Positions 7,927 to 15,771 of a stretch of DNA of 64,000 nt are shown in pieces. Origin of the DNA: a virus; IMG/VR virus record IMGVR_UViG_3300036792_000218, positions 28,370-92,369 of that record; one strand, written 5' to 3'. Position numbers and translations under genes: made by a program. The notes under the pieces are model-generated. The model was given only the letters and a program-made list of their open reading frames with translations, searched no databases and was not told where the DNA came from. The stretch's first letter is position 1, and each line of letters starts with the position of its first letter.

Positions 7927-9069
7927 TTGCGCGGCATCTTGGACGACCTGTTCGGGCCGGGCACGTGGGGCACCGGCGGAAACATGGTCGCCTGGGTGCT
8001 GTGCGGGGCGATCGGCGGTGCCGCGGCGTTCCTGCTGCGGCACAAGATCGGGAAGCGGCTGGCCGCGTGGTGGGCGTTCCACCACGGGCCGCACGCCGTT
8101 GCCCAGCACCTGGAAGCGCTGCGCCTGCACGAGGCAGCGAAGGCGGCCCGGCAACCAGGCCGGGGTGACAAAGGGAACGGGGGAGTCATGACAGCAAGCG
8201 CGCAGGGCTTCGACATCAGTTCGTATCAGCCTCGGCTTGACGTGGCCGCGATCCGCGCGGCCGGGCACGACTTCGGGTGGGCCAAGGCGACGAACGGTCT
8301 CAGCGGCGAGGATCCGGAGTTCGCGGCGTCGTGGGAGACGCTGCTCACCGCCGGCGTGCACCGCGGCGCCTATCACGAGATGACCGGGGCTGACCCGGTC
8401 GCGCAGGCCCGTGACTTCGTCGCCGTGGTCGCGGGGCGCGGAATCCGGCCGGGTGACATGCTCGCGATCGTCGCCACCGACTACCAGGTCAGCGGCCGGA
8501 ACCTGAAAGCGTGCTGCGACGAGGTCGCGCGGCGCGTCGGGCCGCACTGCCCGGTGCTCGTGTACGCGTCCACGGGCAAGCTCCCGGCCCTCGGCGAGGC
8601 CTCCGCCTACCCGCTGTGGGCGGCCGAATGGCGGGCGAGCGCCCCCACCGACGTCGCCCCGTGGCACAAGTGGGTGTTCTGGCAGTACGCGCCCGGCGGC
8701 GGCGCGGACGGCGGCGACAAGGACGCGTTCAACGGCACCGCGGCCGACCTCAACGCGTGGATCGCTTCGTACACCAAGACCGCCCCGGCGCCCGTGCCGG
8801 TCCCGCCGAAGCCGGTTGTCAAGGAAGCCGTCTCGGTGTCCATCACGTCGGTACAGAAGGGCAGCACCGGCCAGGCGGTGAAGAACTGGCAGGGGCTCCT
8901 GATCGCCCGCGGGTACGACCTCGGGACCAGCGGCCTGCGGAAGGACGGGGTCGACGGCGTGTTCGGTGACGGGACCGACACCGCGACCCGCCACCTCCAG
9001 GCGTCGGCGCACCTCCCGGCTACCGGGGTCGTCGACAAGGCGACGTACACCGCCGCCCTGCACACCTGA
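7927..9069 (+). CDS. Endolysin: membrane segment, GH25-like domain and peptidoglycan-binding domain in one frame
   Basis: The 380-residue frame starts at TTG 7927 behind AGGGGGCAGCC. Residues 20-39 form a transmembrane helix. A GH25 muramidase-like domain (about 92-290) shows GFDISSYQP, FGWAKATNG and GAYHEM. A Pro-rich linker leads to a PG_binding_1 domain (about 308-378). An internal ATG at 8188 (residue 88), directly after AACGGGGGAGTC, would give a soluble lysin without the membrane segment. The position where GH25 enzymes carry their catalytic Asp-x-Glu reads MLAIVATDY, so the usual pair is not visible. Holin-lysin fusion and two overlapping products are both possible. Confidence 0.8.
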   Translation: MRGILDDLFGPGTWGTGGNMVAWVLCGAIGGAAAFLLRHKIGKRLAAWWAFHHGPHAVAQHLEALRLHEAAKAARQPGRGDKGNGGVMTASAQGFDISSYQPRLDVAAIRAAGHDFGWAKATNGLSGEDPEFAASWETLLTAGVHRGAYHEMTGADPVAQARDFVAVVAGRGIRPGDMLAIVATDYQVSGRNLKACCDEVARRVGPHCPVLVYASTGKLPALGEASAYPLWAAEWRASAPTDVAPWHKWVFWQYAPGGGADGGDKDAFNGTAADLNAWIASYTKTAPAPVPVPPKPVVKEAVSVSITSVQKGSTGQAVKNWQGLLIARGYDLGTSGLRKDGVDGVFGDGTDTATRHLQASAHLPATGVVDKATYTAALHT

Positions 9070-9148
9070 CCAAGGCTTTACCGATCGCCGCGCTTCTCGC
9101 GCGGCCCCAGGCAGACCGATTAAGCAGACCACCAGAAAGGCATCACAG

Positions 9149-9430
9149 ATGACCACCACGCCGGCCCCTGAGCCGACCCCAGTCACCCCCGCCGCCCCGG
9201 CAAGCCCGGCGCCCCCGGCCGGGGCCAACCCGGTTACCCGTGCCGTGCACTGGCTCGAATCCCATGTCGTCCCGGCGCTGAAGTCCGTGGACGCCGCCGC
9301 GGAGCGGGTCATCAGCGAGGCGCAGAAGCTTGAGGCGGTCGTCGAGGCCGCGGACCCGGCGCTGGCCTCCCAGCTGACCGCGAGCGCGGCGGCGCTGCGG
9401 GAGATCGCGGCGGACCTCGCCGCGCTGTAG
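9149..9430 (+). CDS. Small Pro/Ala-rich helical protein, last late gene
   Basis: The ATG at 9149 follows AGAAAGG. The 93 residues begin with a Pro- and Ala-rich stretch and continue as a long amphipathic helix (about 35-93). It is the last gene before the strong terminator at 9451, so it belongs to the late operon. Small helical proteins at this position can be lysis accessory or capsid-associated factors; no family is recognised. A short GCCGCGC/GCGCGGC hairpin (9087-9105) separates it from the endolysin. Confidence 0.55.
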   Translation: MTTTPAPEPTPVTPAAPASPAPPAGANPVTRAVHWLESHVVPALKSVDAAAERVISEAQKLEAVVEAADPALASQLTASAAALREIAADLAAL

Positions 9431-9450
9431 CGTCCGGCCTGGCCTGACAT

Positions 9451-9497
9451 AGCGGGGCCCCTGGCTGCCTTCACCGGCGGCCAGGGGCCCCGCTTTT
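9451..9497 (+). terminator. Rho-independent terminator of the late operon
   Basis: The arms AGCGGGGCCCCTGGC and its complement form a 15-bp perfect stem around a short loop, followed by a TTTT run. It lies 20 bases after the last rightward late gene. A second inverted repeat (GCGGCCAGG / CCTGGCCGC, 9555-9590) lies just beyond the end of the oppositely oriented operon and may terminate that one. Confidence 0.85.
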
Positions 9498-9605
9498 CGC
9501 GTGCCGTGACACTGCGGTCACAGAGTGCGGTAGCGTTCCTGTGGGGGTTGTGCAGCGGCCAGGCACCCTGAGTTGACGGGACCTGGCCGCGTCCCCTCCG
9601 GGGCG

Positions 9606-10127
9606 TTACGGGGCGTGCTCTTCACCTCTGATGTGTGCCAGCGACTTGACCATGCTGACCAGCCAGTCCTCACGGATACGCCGGGGCGCGTCGCCGGTCT
9701 CGGGCCACAGCATGCCGTGCACCACACCGACGGCGGCGAAGCTGGCCAGGAGCCGCGCTTCCTCGTCGGTCCCCTCGACCTGGTGCACGACGTTGACCGG
9801 CGTCAGGCACGGGATGCTCCCGCCGCCCGACCCGTAGGCCTGCATCTTCTCGACGGTGTACGGCCCGTGCTCGGGGTTGAGCGCGAAGACGAACAGTTCG
9901 TGGGTCGCGCCGATGAACTGGCGGGCCGGCGGCTTGAAGCCGGGGATGCCGTCGCGGAGCCGCACCATGCCGAGCAGGTACTGAGCCCACAACGGGTGGG
10001 CGTGCGGTGCGGTGAGCAGCCACGAGCACACCGTCTCGGCCGACTCTGGGACGTCGGGCAGCGGGATAAGCCGGGCGCGCCCGTAGTGCCCCTTGAACTC
10101 CGTCTCGTCGCCGGTGATCTCAGGCAC
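9606..10127 (-). CDS. Conserved phage-type hypothetical protein, third gene of the cargo operon
   Basis: The GTG start at 10127 overlaps the stop of the GH26-like gene. The 173-residue soluble protein contains CSWLLTAPHAHPLW, FALNPEHGPYTVEKM and LWPETGDAPRRIREDW. From memory such sequences occur in actinophage genomes, but no function is known to me. Its coupling to a glycan-active operon may be accidental or may mark a regulator or cofactor of it. It has no signal peptide, so it should act in the cytoplasm. Confidence 0.55.
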   Translation of the reverse strand: MPEITGDETEFKGHYGRARLIPLPDVPESAETVCSWLLTAPHAHPLWAQYLLGMVRLRDGIPGFKPPARQFIGATHELFVFALNPEHGPYTVEKMQAYGSGGGSIPCLTPVNVVHQVEGTDEEARLLASFAAVGVVHGMLWPETGDAPRRIREDWLVSMVKSLAHIRGEEHAP

Positions 10128-10980
10128 TCCCTGCCGCCTTCCTGAACGCGGCGAGCGCCGCCGGGTTGCCGTCGATGCTCCACTGCTTGTTGCCGGGCAA
10201 GTCGAACAGGACCACCGCCGCGAGGTGGCCAGCTTTTGCGCCGGCGAACAGGCCCCTGATCTTGGCTGCCTGCCCTGCGGCAGGTGCGGCCGCGGTTTCC
10301 GACAGGATCACCGGGCCGCCCCAGAACTTGCGCACCGCGGCGACCGTGGGCGCTATCCGGTTGCCGTAGGTCATGGACGCGGTGTCGAAATACCCATCGA
10401 GGCCGACCATGCCGACGTAGGCCTGCCCGGGCCACCAGTCGGCGGGCGCGCTGACACCGGGGCTCGCCACGTTCACGGTCCACAGCCAGGCCACGTTCGC
10501 CGCCCCGGCCTGCCGGAACAGCGTCACGACGTGCTGCCAGGCGTCGACGTAGAGCGCCGGGGTGACGTGCTTGTATCCCCACGTGTACCAGGGGCCGTTC
10601 ATTTCCGGGGCGAACCCGAGGATCAGCGGCTTGCCGTAGGCCTTCGCGTCCGCGGCGAGGTTGCGGAGCCGGTCGTCGTACTTCCCGGCGGCGACGCCGG
10701 CGAGCGGGGTGCGGCGCGGAAGGACCTGCACCAGCGGCTCGGCGGGGCCCGCGAACGCGACGGGCAGCGGGTCCCAGAGGGGAATGTAGTGCTCGACGAT
10801 CGCGGGCCGTACCCCGGTCGCGGTCACGAACGCCTGGTAGCTGGAATCAGCGGCGCCGACCAGGAGGTGACCCGGCCGCAGGGTCGAGGCCACCGGGCGC
10901 GGCGCGGCGGTCACGGCCGAGCAGGCGGCCAGCAGCGCGCACAAGGTGAGCACCGCCAGCGGGCGGCTGATCCTAGGCAT
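10120..10980 (-). CDS. Secreted GH26-like glycoside hydrolase lipoprotein
   Basis: The 286-residue protein begins with a lipoprotein signal (about residues 6-20, LAVLTLCALLAAC, lipobox Leu-Ala-Ala-Cys). A TIM-barrel domain of the beta-mannanase (GH26) type follows. The general acid/base is expected at Glu in FAPEMNGPWYTWG (about residue 129) and the nucleophile at Glu in GPVILSETAAAP (about 227). The ATG overlaps the stop of the GT2 gene by eight bases, so synthesis is coupled. It should sit on the outer face of the membrane and trim a polysaccharide. Small GH26-like lipoproteins paired with GT2 synthases suggest processing of the synthase product. Confidence 0.7.
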   Translation of the reverse strand: MPRISRPLAVLTLCALLAACSAVTAAPRPVASTLRPGHLLVGAADSSYQAFVTATGVRPAIVEHYIPLWDPLPVAFAGPAEPLVQVLPRRTPLAGVAAGKYDDRLRNLAADAKAYGKPLILGFAPEMNGPWYTWGYKHVTPALYVDAWQHVVTLFRQAGAANVAWLWTVNVASPGVSAPADWWPGQAYVGMVGLDGYFDTASMTYGNRIAPTVAAVRKFWGGPVILSETAAAPAAGQAAKIRGLFAGAKAGHLAAVVLFDLPGNKQWSIDGNPAALAAFRKAAGSA

Positions 10981-12358
10981 CCGGTTCCTCCATCGTGACC
11001 TCGATGTTCTGCCGTGTTCCCCATCCGGTCGTCCTGCACGTCGCCGCCCCGTACCAGCGCCAGGCGCGCAGGACGGTCAGGGACCAGAGCACGGCCAGCG
11101 GGGCGAGCGACCACGTGAGCAGCCGGGACCGCCATGTCTCGTCGGACCGGCTCACCGTCAGGTAGGGCAGGCCGAGGCCGTACCCGGCGATCGCCGGGAC
11201 GAGCAGGACCGACCACGACCAGTCGCCCCGCACCACGGCGGACACGAGGACGTCGGCGAACGCCCACGCGGAGACGGCCGACAGGACCCACCCGGCCAGG
11301 TGCCACCAGAACGCGTAGGACGACAGCGGCAGGTACCGGAACCGCCACCAGGAACGGATGAACGACCCGCGCATCCACCGGAGGTACTGGCGCTTGTGGT
11401 GGCTGAACGTCTCGGGCATCGCGGCGAACGCGAACGCGGACGGCTGGTGCACCGCCCGGCCTTTCAGGTAGGCGAGCAGCGTCAGCATCGAGTCGTCGCT
11501 GAACCCGACCGGCACCCCGAAGAACGTCTCCCCGAGGTACACCGGCAGCGCCTCCCGCACCGCGCCGGCACGGTAGGCGGCGATCGCCCCGGAGTTCACC
11601 AGGACCGACCGCATGACGCTCATGCCGCCGCGGACCATCAGCTGCGACGGCAGGTAGATCAGGTCCGTGAGGCGGGCGAGCAGCGTCGTCGTGTTGTTCG
11701 CGGCGAGGAACACCCCGGCGACGCTCATGACCCGCGGGTCGGCGAACGGGGCGATCAGCTCGGCGGCCGCGTGCTCGTCGAGCTCACTGTCGGAGTCGAC
11801 GGTGACGTACACGTCGGCGTCGGGAGACGCCTCGACCGCGGCGGCCTGGGCGTGCCGCTTGCCGGCGTGCTCAATGCGTATCCAGGTGAACCGGGTGCCC
11901 GCCAGTTCGGCTAGCCGCCCGAATTCGTGGCGCAGCAGCGAGTAGTCCGCCTTCGGGTCGTCGGACCCGTCGTCGACGACGATGACGTGATCGACGCGCC
12001 GTGACTGCCTCAGCATCGACATCAGGGACCGCCGCGCGATCGCGACGTCCTCGTTGTACAGGGGAACCGCGATTGTCAGGTTCAGCGTGTCGAGCACCGC
12101 CTGCCCGAGCGGGGTGACGCGGAACGGGCGGTCGACCGCGTAGAGGGTGACCTGCCAGGCCAGCGCGAGGAACGTCAGCGCGTACAGCTCGCCGAGCGGC
12201 GTCCCGTGACCGTCGAGGACCGCGCGGGCCGCGGCTAGGTGACGGGCGCCCCATGCGGCGGAGCCGGCCAGCAGGACGGCTGAGGCGAGGGCCTGCCTGA
12301 GCGGGTGGCGGGACGCTGAGCGGGCTACGGCACCAGTGCCGTCTTGCCCTGCCGCCAC
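10973..12358 (-). CDS. Processive family-2 glycosyltransferase (hyaluronan/chitin synthase-like)
   Basis: Starting from the GTG at 12358, which follows AGTGAGG, the protein has 461 residues. Two N-terminal membrane helices are followed by a GT2 catalytic domain: AVPLYNED, VVDDGS (Asp near 129-130), DSDSELD (188-192), GFSDDS (288-289) and KRQYLRWMRG, the QxxRW motif (324-328). Three C-terminal membrane helices follow. This is the layout of synthases that polymerise and export a polysaccharide. The frame stays open upstream to a GTG at 12655 that overlaps the xis stop, so a longer N-terminus is possible. It heads the cargo operon with the GH26-like gene. Confidence 0.75.
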   Translation of the reverse strand: MAAGQDGTGAVARSASRHPLRQALASAVLLAGSAAWGARHLAAARAVLDGHGTPLGELYALTFLALAWQVTLYAVDRPFRVTPLGQAVLDTLNLTIAVPLYNEDVAIARRSLMSMLRQSRRVDHVIVVDDGSDDPKADYSLLRHEFGRLAELAGTRFTWIRIEHAGKRHAQAAAVEASPDADVYVTVDSDSELDEHAAAELIAPFADPRVMSVAGVFLAANNTTTLLARLTDLIYLPSQLMVRGGMSVMRSVLVNSGAIAAYRAGAVREALPVYLGETFFGVPVGFSDDSMLTLLAYLKGRAVHQPSAFAFAAMPETFSHHKRQYLRWMRGSFIRSWWRFRYLPLSSYAFWWHLAGWVLSAVSAWAFADVLVSAVVRGDWSWSVLLVPAIAGYGLGLPYLTVSRSDETWRSRLLTWSLAPLAVLWSLTVLRAWRWYGAATCRTTGWGTRQNIEVTMEEPDA

Positions 12359-12450
12359 CCGAGCCTCACTGACGCCGCCCACGCGGCTACCGTGGCGGCG
12401 GCGATGCCGGGTCCTTCCAGCATGGCCAGGCAGTGGGTTACCAGGTGCAT
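12325..12450 (-). CDS. 41-residue small ORF upstream of the GT2 gene
   Basis: The ATG at 12450 has a good Shine-Dalgarno sequence (GGAAAGG, seven bases upstream) and GC-rich third positions. The product is short and partly hydrophobic (GPGIAAATVAAWAASV). Its stop lies 33 bases inside the proposed GT2 gene, so it may be a leader that couples GT2 translation. No family is recognised. Confidence 0.35.
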   Translation of the reverse strand: MHLVTHCLAMLEGPGIAAATVAAWAASVRLGWRQGKTALVP

Positions 12451-12651
12451 CGGGGGTCCTTTCCATTACGGCTGTTCGGGGGTAGACGGTGGCGGGCGAG
12501 GTGCCCGCCACCTGTCTCATCGGGAGCGTCGGCACCTTCGGGATTGCCTCGGTGAGCGCTGCCGCTGCCTGCTTGGCCGCGATGCCGTTGAGGACGTCGA
12601 GCGCTGAGAACTGGGCGCCGGTGTCGGGGCCGGTGCGCGTGGCCGGGAGGG

Positions 12652-12876
12652 TCACGCCGCGACCTCGTAGCCGAGGGACCGCATCAGGTCGGCCTTGGCG
12701 ACGGTCAGCCGCCCGCGTCCCACGCCGTCCCGGTGCACAGGGAAAGGGAACCCGTCCGACTTCGCCAGCTCGTACGACTTGCGCCGGCCGTGCCCCCACG
12801 CCTTACCCGCGGTCACTACATCGACCGTGACGGGCAGCGCCTGTAGCTCTTCCAGGGTGAGCCTCTGAACTGCCAT
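12652..12876 (-). CDS. Excisionase-like small HTH protein
   Basis: The 74-residue basic protein contains a winged-helix/MerR-type N-terminal helix-turn-helix (LPVTVDVVTAGKAWGHGRRKSYELAK) and a short wing (FPFPVHRDGVGRGRLTV). Proteins of this size and pattern next to an integrase act as recombination directionality factors. The gene diverges from the integrase across a 160-bp region with two operator-like repeats. The ATG follows GGAGGGGAACGTGC. The excisionase role rests on fold type and position. Confidence 0.65.
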   Translation of the reverse strand: MAVQRLTLEELQALPVTVDVVTAGKAWGHGRRKSYELAKSDGFPFPVHRDGVGRGRLTVAKADLMRSLGYEVAA

Positions 12877-12910
12877 GCACGTTCCCCTCCGTGATGCCGC
12901 TGAATGGTCA

Positions 12911-12949
12911 CACGTGATAACGCGTTTCTAGTGCGTGATGACGCGTTTT
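12911..12949. promoter_or_regulatory. Twin operator-like repeats between xis and int
   Basis: CACGTGATAACGCGTTT (12911-12927) and TGCGTGATGACGCGTTT (12932-12948) are direct repeats 21 bp apart, two helical turns. The same core occurs in the divergent XRE switch at 42.4-42.56 kb. The element repressor probably binds here to control excisionase and integrase transcription. Confidence 0.6.
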
Positions 12950-13039
12950 AACGTACACCAGAATCCCCGCTAGTTGCCGCCTGTCACCGCTAGTCCGCGT
13001 TCGTGTCCCCGCGTGCCCCGCTGCGGTTACCTTGGATTC

Positions 13040-14527
13040 ATGAAGGGCAGCGTTTACCGGCAGTGCTTCTGCCGTGACCCTCAGACGAAGCGGCGCTACA
13101 GGCGCGGCAAGTGCCCCGACTGGGGCAAGCGCAGCCACGGCAGGTGGTACTTCAAGTACGACGCCCCGGCCGCTCCGGGCGAGAGCCGGCGGCGTCCCGA
13201 GACCGGCCCGTTCGGCACCAAGAAGGAAGCCGATGAAAAGCTGGCCAAGGCGCTCGCCGAGGCGGGGACGGGCGTCGCCCTGGCCGACCGCTCGCTGAAG
13301 GTCGGCCCCTACCTGCTCGCCTACCAGGCGGGCAAGCGGAACCTGAAGGACAGCACCCGCGCGACCGACGACGAGGCGTTCCGCCTGTACTGGATTCCCG
13401 CGCTCGGGTCACTGCGGCTGGCCGAGCTGCGGGACCACCACGTCGGCCAGGTCCTCACCGCCATGAGCCAGGTGAACCGGCCGCTGCCCGACGGCGGGGA
13501 GCCGTCGGAGATGCTTCGCCGCATGACCGCCGCGCGTGCCGACGACGAGCGGCGCGAGCTGCCCGCCGGCGAGAAGCGGCACAAGAAGTCCGCCAAACCG
13601 CTGTCGCCGGCGCGGGTCGAGCGGATGTTCGCCCCGTTCCGGGCCGCGATGAACGCCGCGGTGAGGACGAAGAAGATCGGGCTCAGCCCGTGCACCGGTG
13701 TCGAGCTCGAACGGGCGCGCAAGGAGCTGGCGCTGGCCTGGACGCCCGCCCGTGAGGCGAAGTTCCGCGCCCAGCTGGCGAAGCGGGTCACGGCGGCTGA
13801 GAAGGCCGCCCCGGCGGGCCGGGTGGTGACGACGGTCCAGCGGCAGGCGCTGTGGGCGGCGAGGGACCTGCGGCCCGGCAAGGTCATGGTGTGGCTGCCG
13901 GCGCACGCCGGCACCTTCCTCGACTACGTCGACGTCGCGCGGGAACGGCTCGCGGCGCTGTTCGCGGTGGCGTGCTACTGCGGTCTGCGCCGCGACGAGA
14001 TCACCGGCCTGAGGTGGGCTGAGGTCGACGTCGGCGAGGGCGTGATCTGGGTGCGGGAAACCGGGTCGGGCAGCGGGCCGAAGTCGAACGCGGGCACGCG
14101 GCCCGTCCCGATGGCGGCGGTCGTCAGGGACGCGCTGGCGGCGTGGGCCGAGGTGCAGGACCTCGAGCGGAGCGTCCGCGCGTCGGAGTGGCCTGATACC
14201 GACCTGGTGTTCACGCACGAGACGGGGCTGCCGCTGAGCGGCCAGTGGGTGAGTACCCGGTTCGAGGTGCTGGCGTACCGGTCGGGTATGCCGCCGGTGC
14301 GGTTCCATGACCTGCGGCACGGCACCGCGTCGATCTTGAAGGCGTCGGGGGCTGATTCGAAGATGATCGCCGCGGTGCTCGGGCACGCCCGGTCGGACTT
14401 CACTGACCGGGTGTACGTGACGCTGTTCCCCGAGGTCCAGGCGGCGGCTGCGGAGGCCGCCGCCGCGGTGGTGCCGCGCAAGAGCCGCATGCCGGGCGAA
14501 AGCACGCCGGGCGGGTCTGCGGTCTGA
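13040..14527 (+). CDS. int: Tyrosine-recombinase integrase
   Basis: This integrase has 495 residues. A Cys-containing basic arm-binding region occupies about residues 1-75 (CFCRDPQTKRRYRRGKC). A core-binding domain and a C-terminal catalytic domain follow. The catalytic residues are visible: Arg317 in YCGLRRDE, His423-x-x-Arg426-His427 in HDLRH, His449 in LGH, and Tyr459 in RVYVTL. It integrates the element at tRNA-Ser. The ATG at 13040 lies seven bases after a TACCTT -10-like box, so the mRNA may be leaderless. The stop codon is part of the first GTCTGAC arm-type site of attP. The more upstream start at 12974 is less likely. Confidence 0.92.
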   Translation: MKGSVYRQCFCRDPQTKRRYRRGKCPDWGKRSHGRWYFKYDAPAAPGESRRRPETGPFGTKKEADEKLAKALAEAGTGVALADRSLKVGPYLLAYQAGKRNLKDSTRATDDEAFRLYWIPALGSLRLAELRDHHVGQVLTAMSQVNRPLPDGGEPSEMLRRMTAARADDERRELPAGEKRHKKSAKPLSPARVERMFAPFRAAMNAAVRTKKIGLSPCTGVELERARKELALAWTPAREAKFRAQLAKRVTAAEKAAPAGRVVTTVQRQALWAARDLRPGKVMVWLPAHAGTFLDYVDVARERLAALFAVACYCGLRRDEITGLRWAEVDVGEGVIWVRETGSGSGPKSNAGTRPVPMAAVVRDALAAWAEVQDLERSVRASEWPDTDLVFTHETGLPLSGQWVSTRFEVLAYRSGMPPVRFHDLRHGTASILKASGADSKMIAAVLGHARSDFTDRVYVTLFPEVQAAAAEAAAAVVPRKSRMPGESTPGGSAV

Positions 14528-14835
14528 CCAGAGTCTGACCGCACTCGCGAGCACCGGGGGGTCCGGGCGGATACTGGGGGACACGCGGTCAGGCCGCTGA
14601 CCTGGTATCGGGTCATCCGGGGTCACGCGCGGAAACACCGGATCACGGGCCGTATCACACTGCTAATGCGGTTTGGGAGTGATCCCATCCGGGGTTCAAA
14701 TCCCCGATCCTCCGCCCCCCGAACAGCAGAAACTCCCCGGCACCCGATTCATTGAGGTGCCAGGGAGTTCCGTTTAGGGGCCAGGTCTGACCAAAGTCTG
14801 ACCGTCGGTGCAAACGGTCTGACGGATGGTCAGAC
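14522..14835. other. attP: attP: tRNA-Ser core with arm-type sites on both sides
   Basis: The core (14660-14716) matches the 3' part of a tRNA-Ser. It has anticodon loop CTGCTAA (GCU), a long variable arm (TGGGA/TCCCA), a T-arm CGGGG-TTCAAAT-CCCCG, acceptor strand ATCCTCC and discriminator G. No 5' half is present. GTCTGAC heptamers flank it: 14522-14528 and 14533-14539 on the left; 14785-14791, 14796-14802, 14817-14823 and the inverted copy 14829-14835 on the right. The paired copies are 11 bp apart. Heptamers on both sides are expected for attP but not for attL or attR, so the sequence was probably not integrated at this site. Confidence 0.8.
14731..14769. terminator. Hairpin downstream of the att core
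   Basis: AACTCCCCGGCACC (14731-14744) pairs with GGTGCCAGGGAGTT (14756-14769) with one mismatch, and CCGTTTA follows. It stands where a tRNA transcript would terminate. It could either supply a terminator to the target tRNA after integration or terminate int transcripts. Confidence 0.5.
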
Positions 14836-15153
14836 CACCGGCACCGCGCCGGGGAACCGCAACAGCCGGCCCGTGCCAATGACCCGGACCACCGACGGGC
14901 ACCGGCCGCCGTCGTGCGCGCAGCGCCCGCAGGGCCACCACGTCGCCTCGGGGTCTTCGAGGTGGCCGTCACAGAACACGTTGCCGGTCCAATGCTCATG
15001 CACGCACATGTACTCGACCCGGCGGGGTTCGCCGCGGTGCGGCTTGCCGTTCTCGTAGAGGCAGTCACCCGGAGGCAAGGCGCGCCAGGCCGCCGGGTCT
15101 TCCCCCTCCTCGTCTTCGTCGCCGGGTCCGTGGCACGTCATCTCCGTAATCAC
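14830..15153 (-). CDS. Cys/His-rich putative zinc protein
   Basis: The GTG start at 15153 overlaps the resolvase stop. The 107-residue acidic protein has a regular series of metal-type ligands: Cys7, Cys31, MCVHEH near 49-54, FCDGH near 60-64 and WPCGRCAHDGGRC near 73-85. It probably folds around one or two zinc ions. Its 3' end runs into the right arm of attP, so transcription of this gene crosses an integrase-binding site. I do not recognise its family. Confidence 0.5.
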   Translation of the reverse strand: MITEMTCHGPGDEDEEGEDPAAWRALPPGDCLYENGKPHRGEPRRVEYMCVHEHWTGNVFCDGHLEDPEATWWPCGRCAHDGGRCPSVVRVIGTGRLLRFPGAVPVV

Positions 15154-15719
15154 TGGCCGCGCACCGCCTCGGGTTCGAGCGCCCGGTAGATGGTCTGACG
15201 GGAGACGCCTAGCAGCGCGGCGATCTCGGAGACCGGCGTCTTGGCGTCGTAGAGCTGGCGGGCGTGGGCCCGCTTCGCGTCGGTCATCTTCGACTTGCGT
15301 CCGCCGGTGCGGCCGCGGGCCCGCGCCGCGGCGAGGCCTTCGTGAGTGCCCTCCACGATCAGCTCGCGCAGCCACTCGTCGATCGCGGCGAGGATGTGGA
15401 AGACCAGGCGGCCGGTCGCGGTGGTCGTGTCGATGTCCTGCTTGAGTACCACCAGGCCGATTCCGCGCGCCTGGAGCTGCTTGGCGATCGCGAGCAGGTC
15501 GGCCAGCGACCGCATCGCGCGGGACAGCCTGGTAATCACCAGGGCGTCGCCTTCGCGGAGGTACGCCATGCAGGCGTCGAGCTCGGGCCGGCTGGCGTGC
15601 TTGCCGCTGACCCCGTGGTCGATGAAGATCCGTTCGCAGCCGTAGGCGTTCAGTTCGTCGACCTGGCTGTCGTCGCTCTGGCCGCGGGTGCTTACGCGCG
15701 CGTAGCCGATGTTGGCCAT
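15150..15719 (-). CDS. Small serine recombinase (resolvase/invertase family)
   Basis: The 189-residue protein starts at ATG 15719 with MANIGYARVST, which carries the catalytic Ser10. It continues with the resolvase core (FIDHGVSGKHASRPELDACM, LVITRLSRAMRSLADLL) and the long E helix. It ends in a C-terminal HTH (TPVSEIAALLGVSRQTIYRAL). The length is that of Tn3/gamma-delta-type resolvases. It may resolve multimers of the replicon or invert a segment. Two dyads in the upstream spacer are candidate sites. It is clearly distinct from the integrase, so the element carries two recombination systems. Confidence 0.88.
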   Translation of the reverse strand: MANIGYARVSTRGQSDDSQVDELNAYGCERIFIDHGVSGKHASRPELDACMAYLREGDALVITRLSRAMRSLADLLAIAKQLQARGIGLVVLKQDIDTTTATGRLVFHILAAIDEWLRELIVEGTHEGLAAARARGRTGGRKSKMTDAKRAHARQLYDAKTPVSEIAALLGVSRQTIYRALEPEAVRGQ

Positions 15720-15771
15720 AAAGGACTGCCCCCCGTTCGCGGCCTGCCCCGGTGGCACGGCCGCCACTTAA

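Noticed and set aside
9500-9605. Small gene after the late terminator
   Set aside because: No frame with a ribosome site or GC-rich third positions is visible; the region holds only a second inverted repeat.
10946-11914. Rightward reading frame opposite the GT2 gene
   Set aside because: Arg/Pro/Gly-rich antisense composition without motifs; the GT2 motifs on the other strand are clear.
14601-14716. Functional tRNA gene
   Set aside because: Only the 3' part from the anticodon loop is tRNA-like; no D-arm or 5' acceptor strand (GGAGGAT) precedes it, and the anticodon stem has a mismatch. It is an attachment core.
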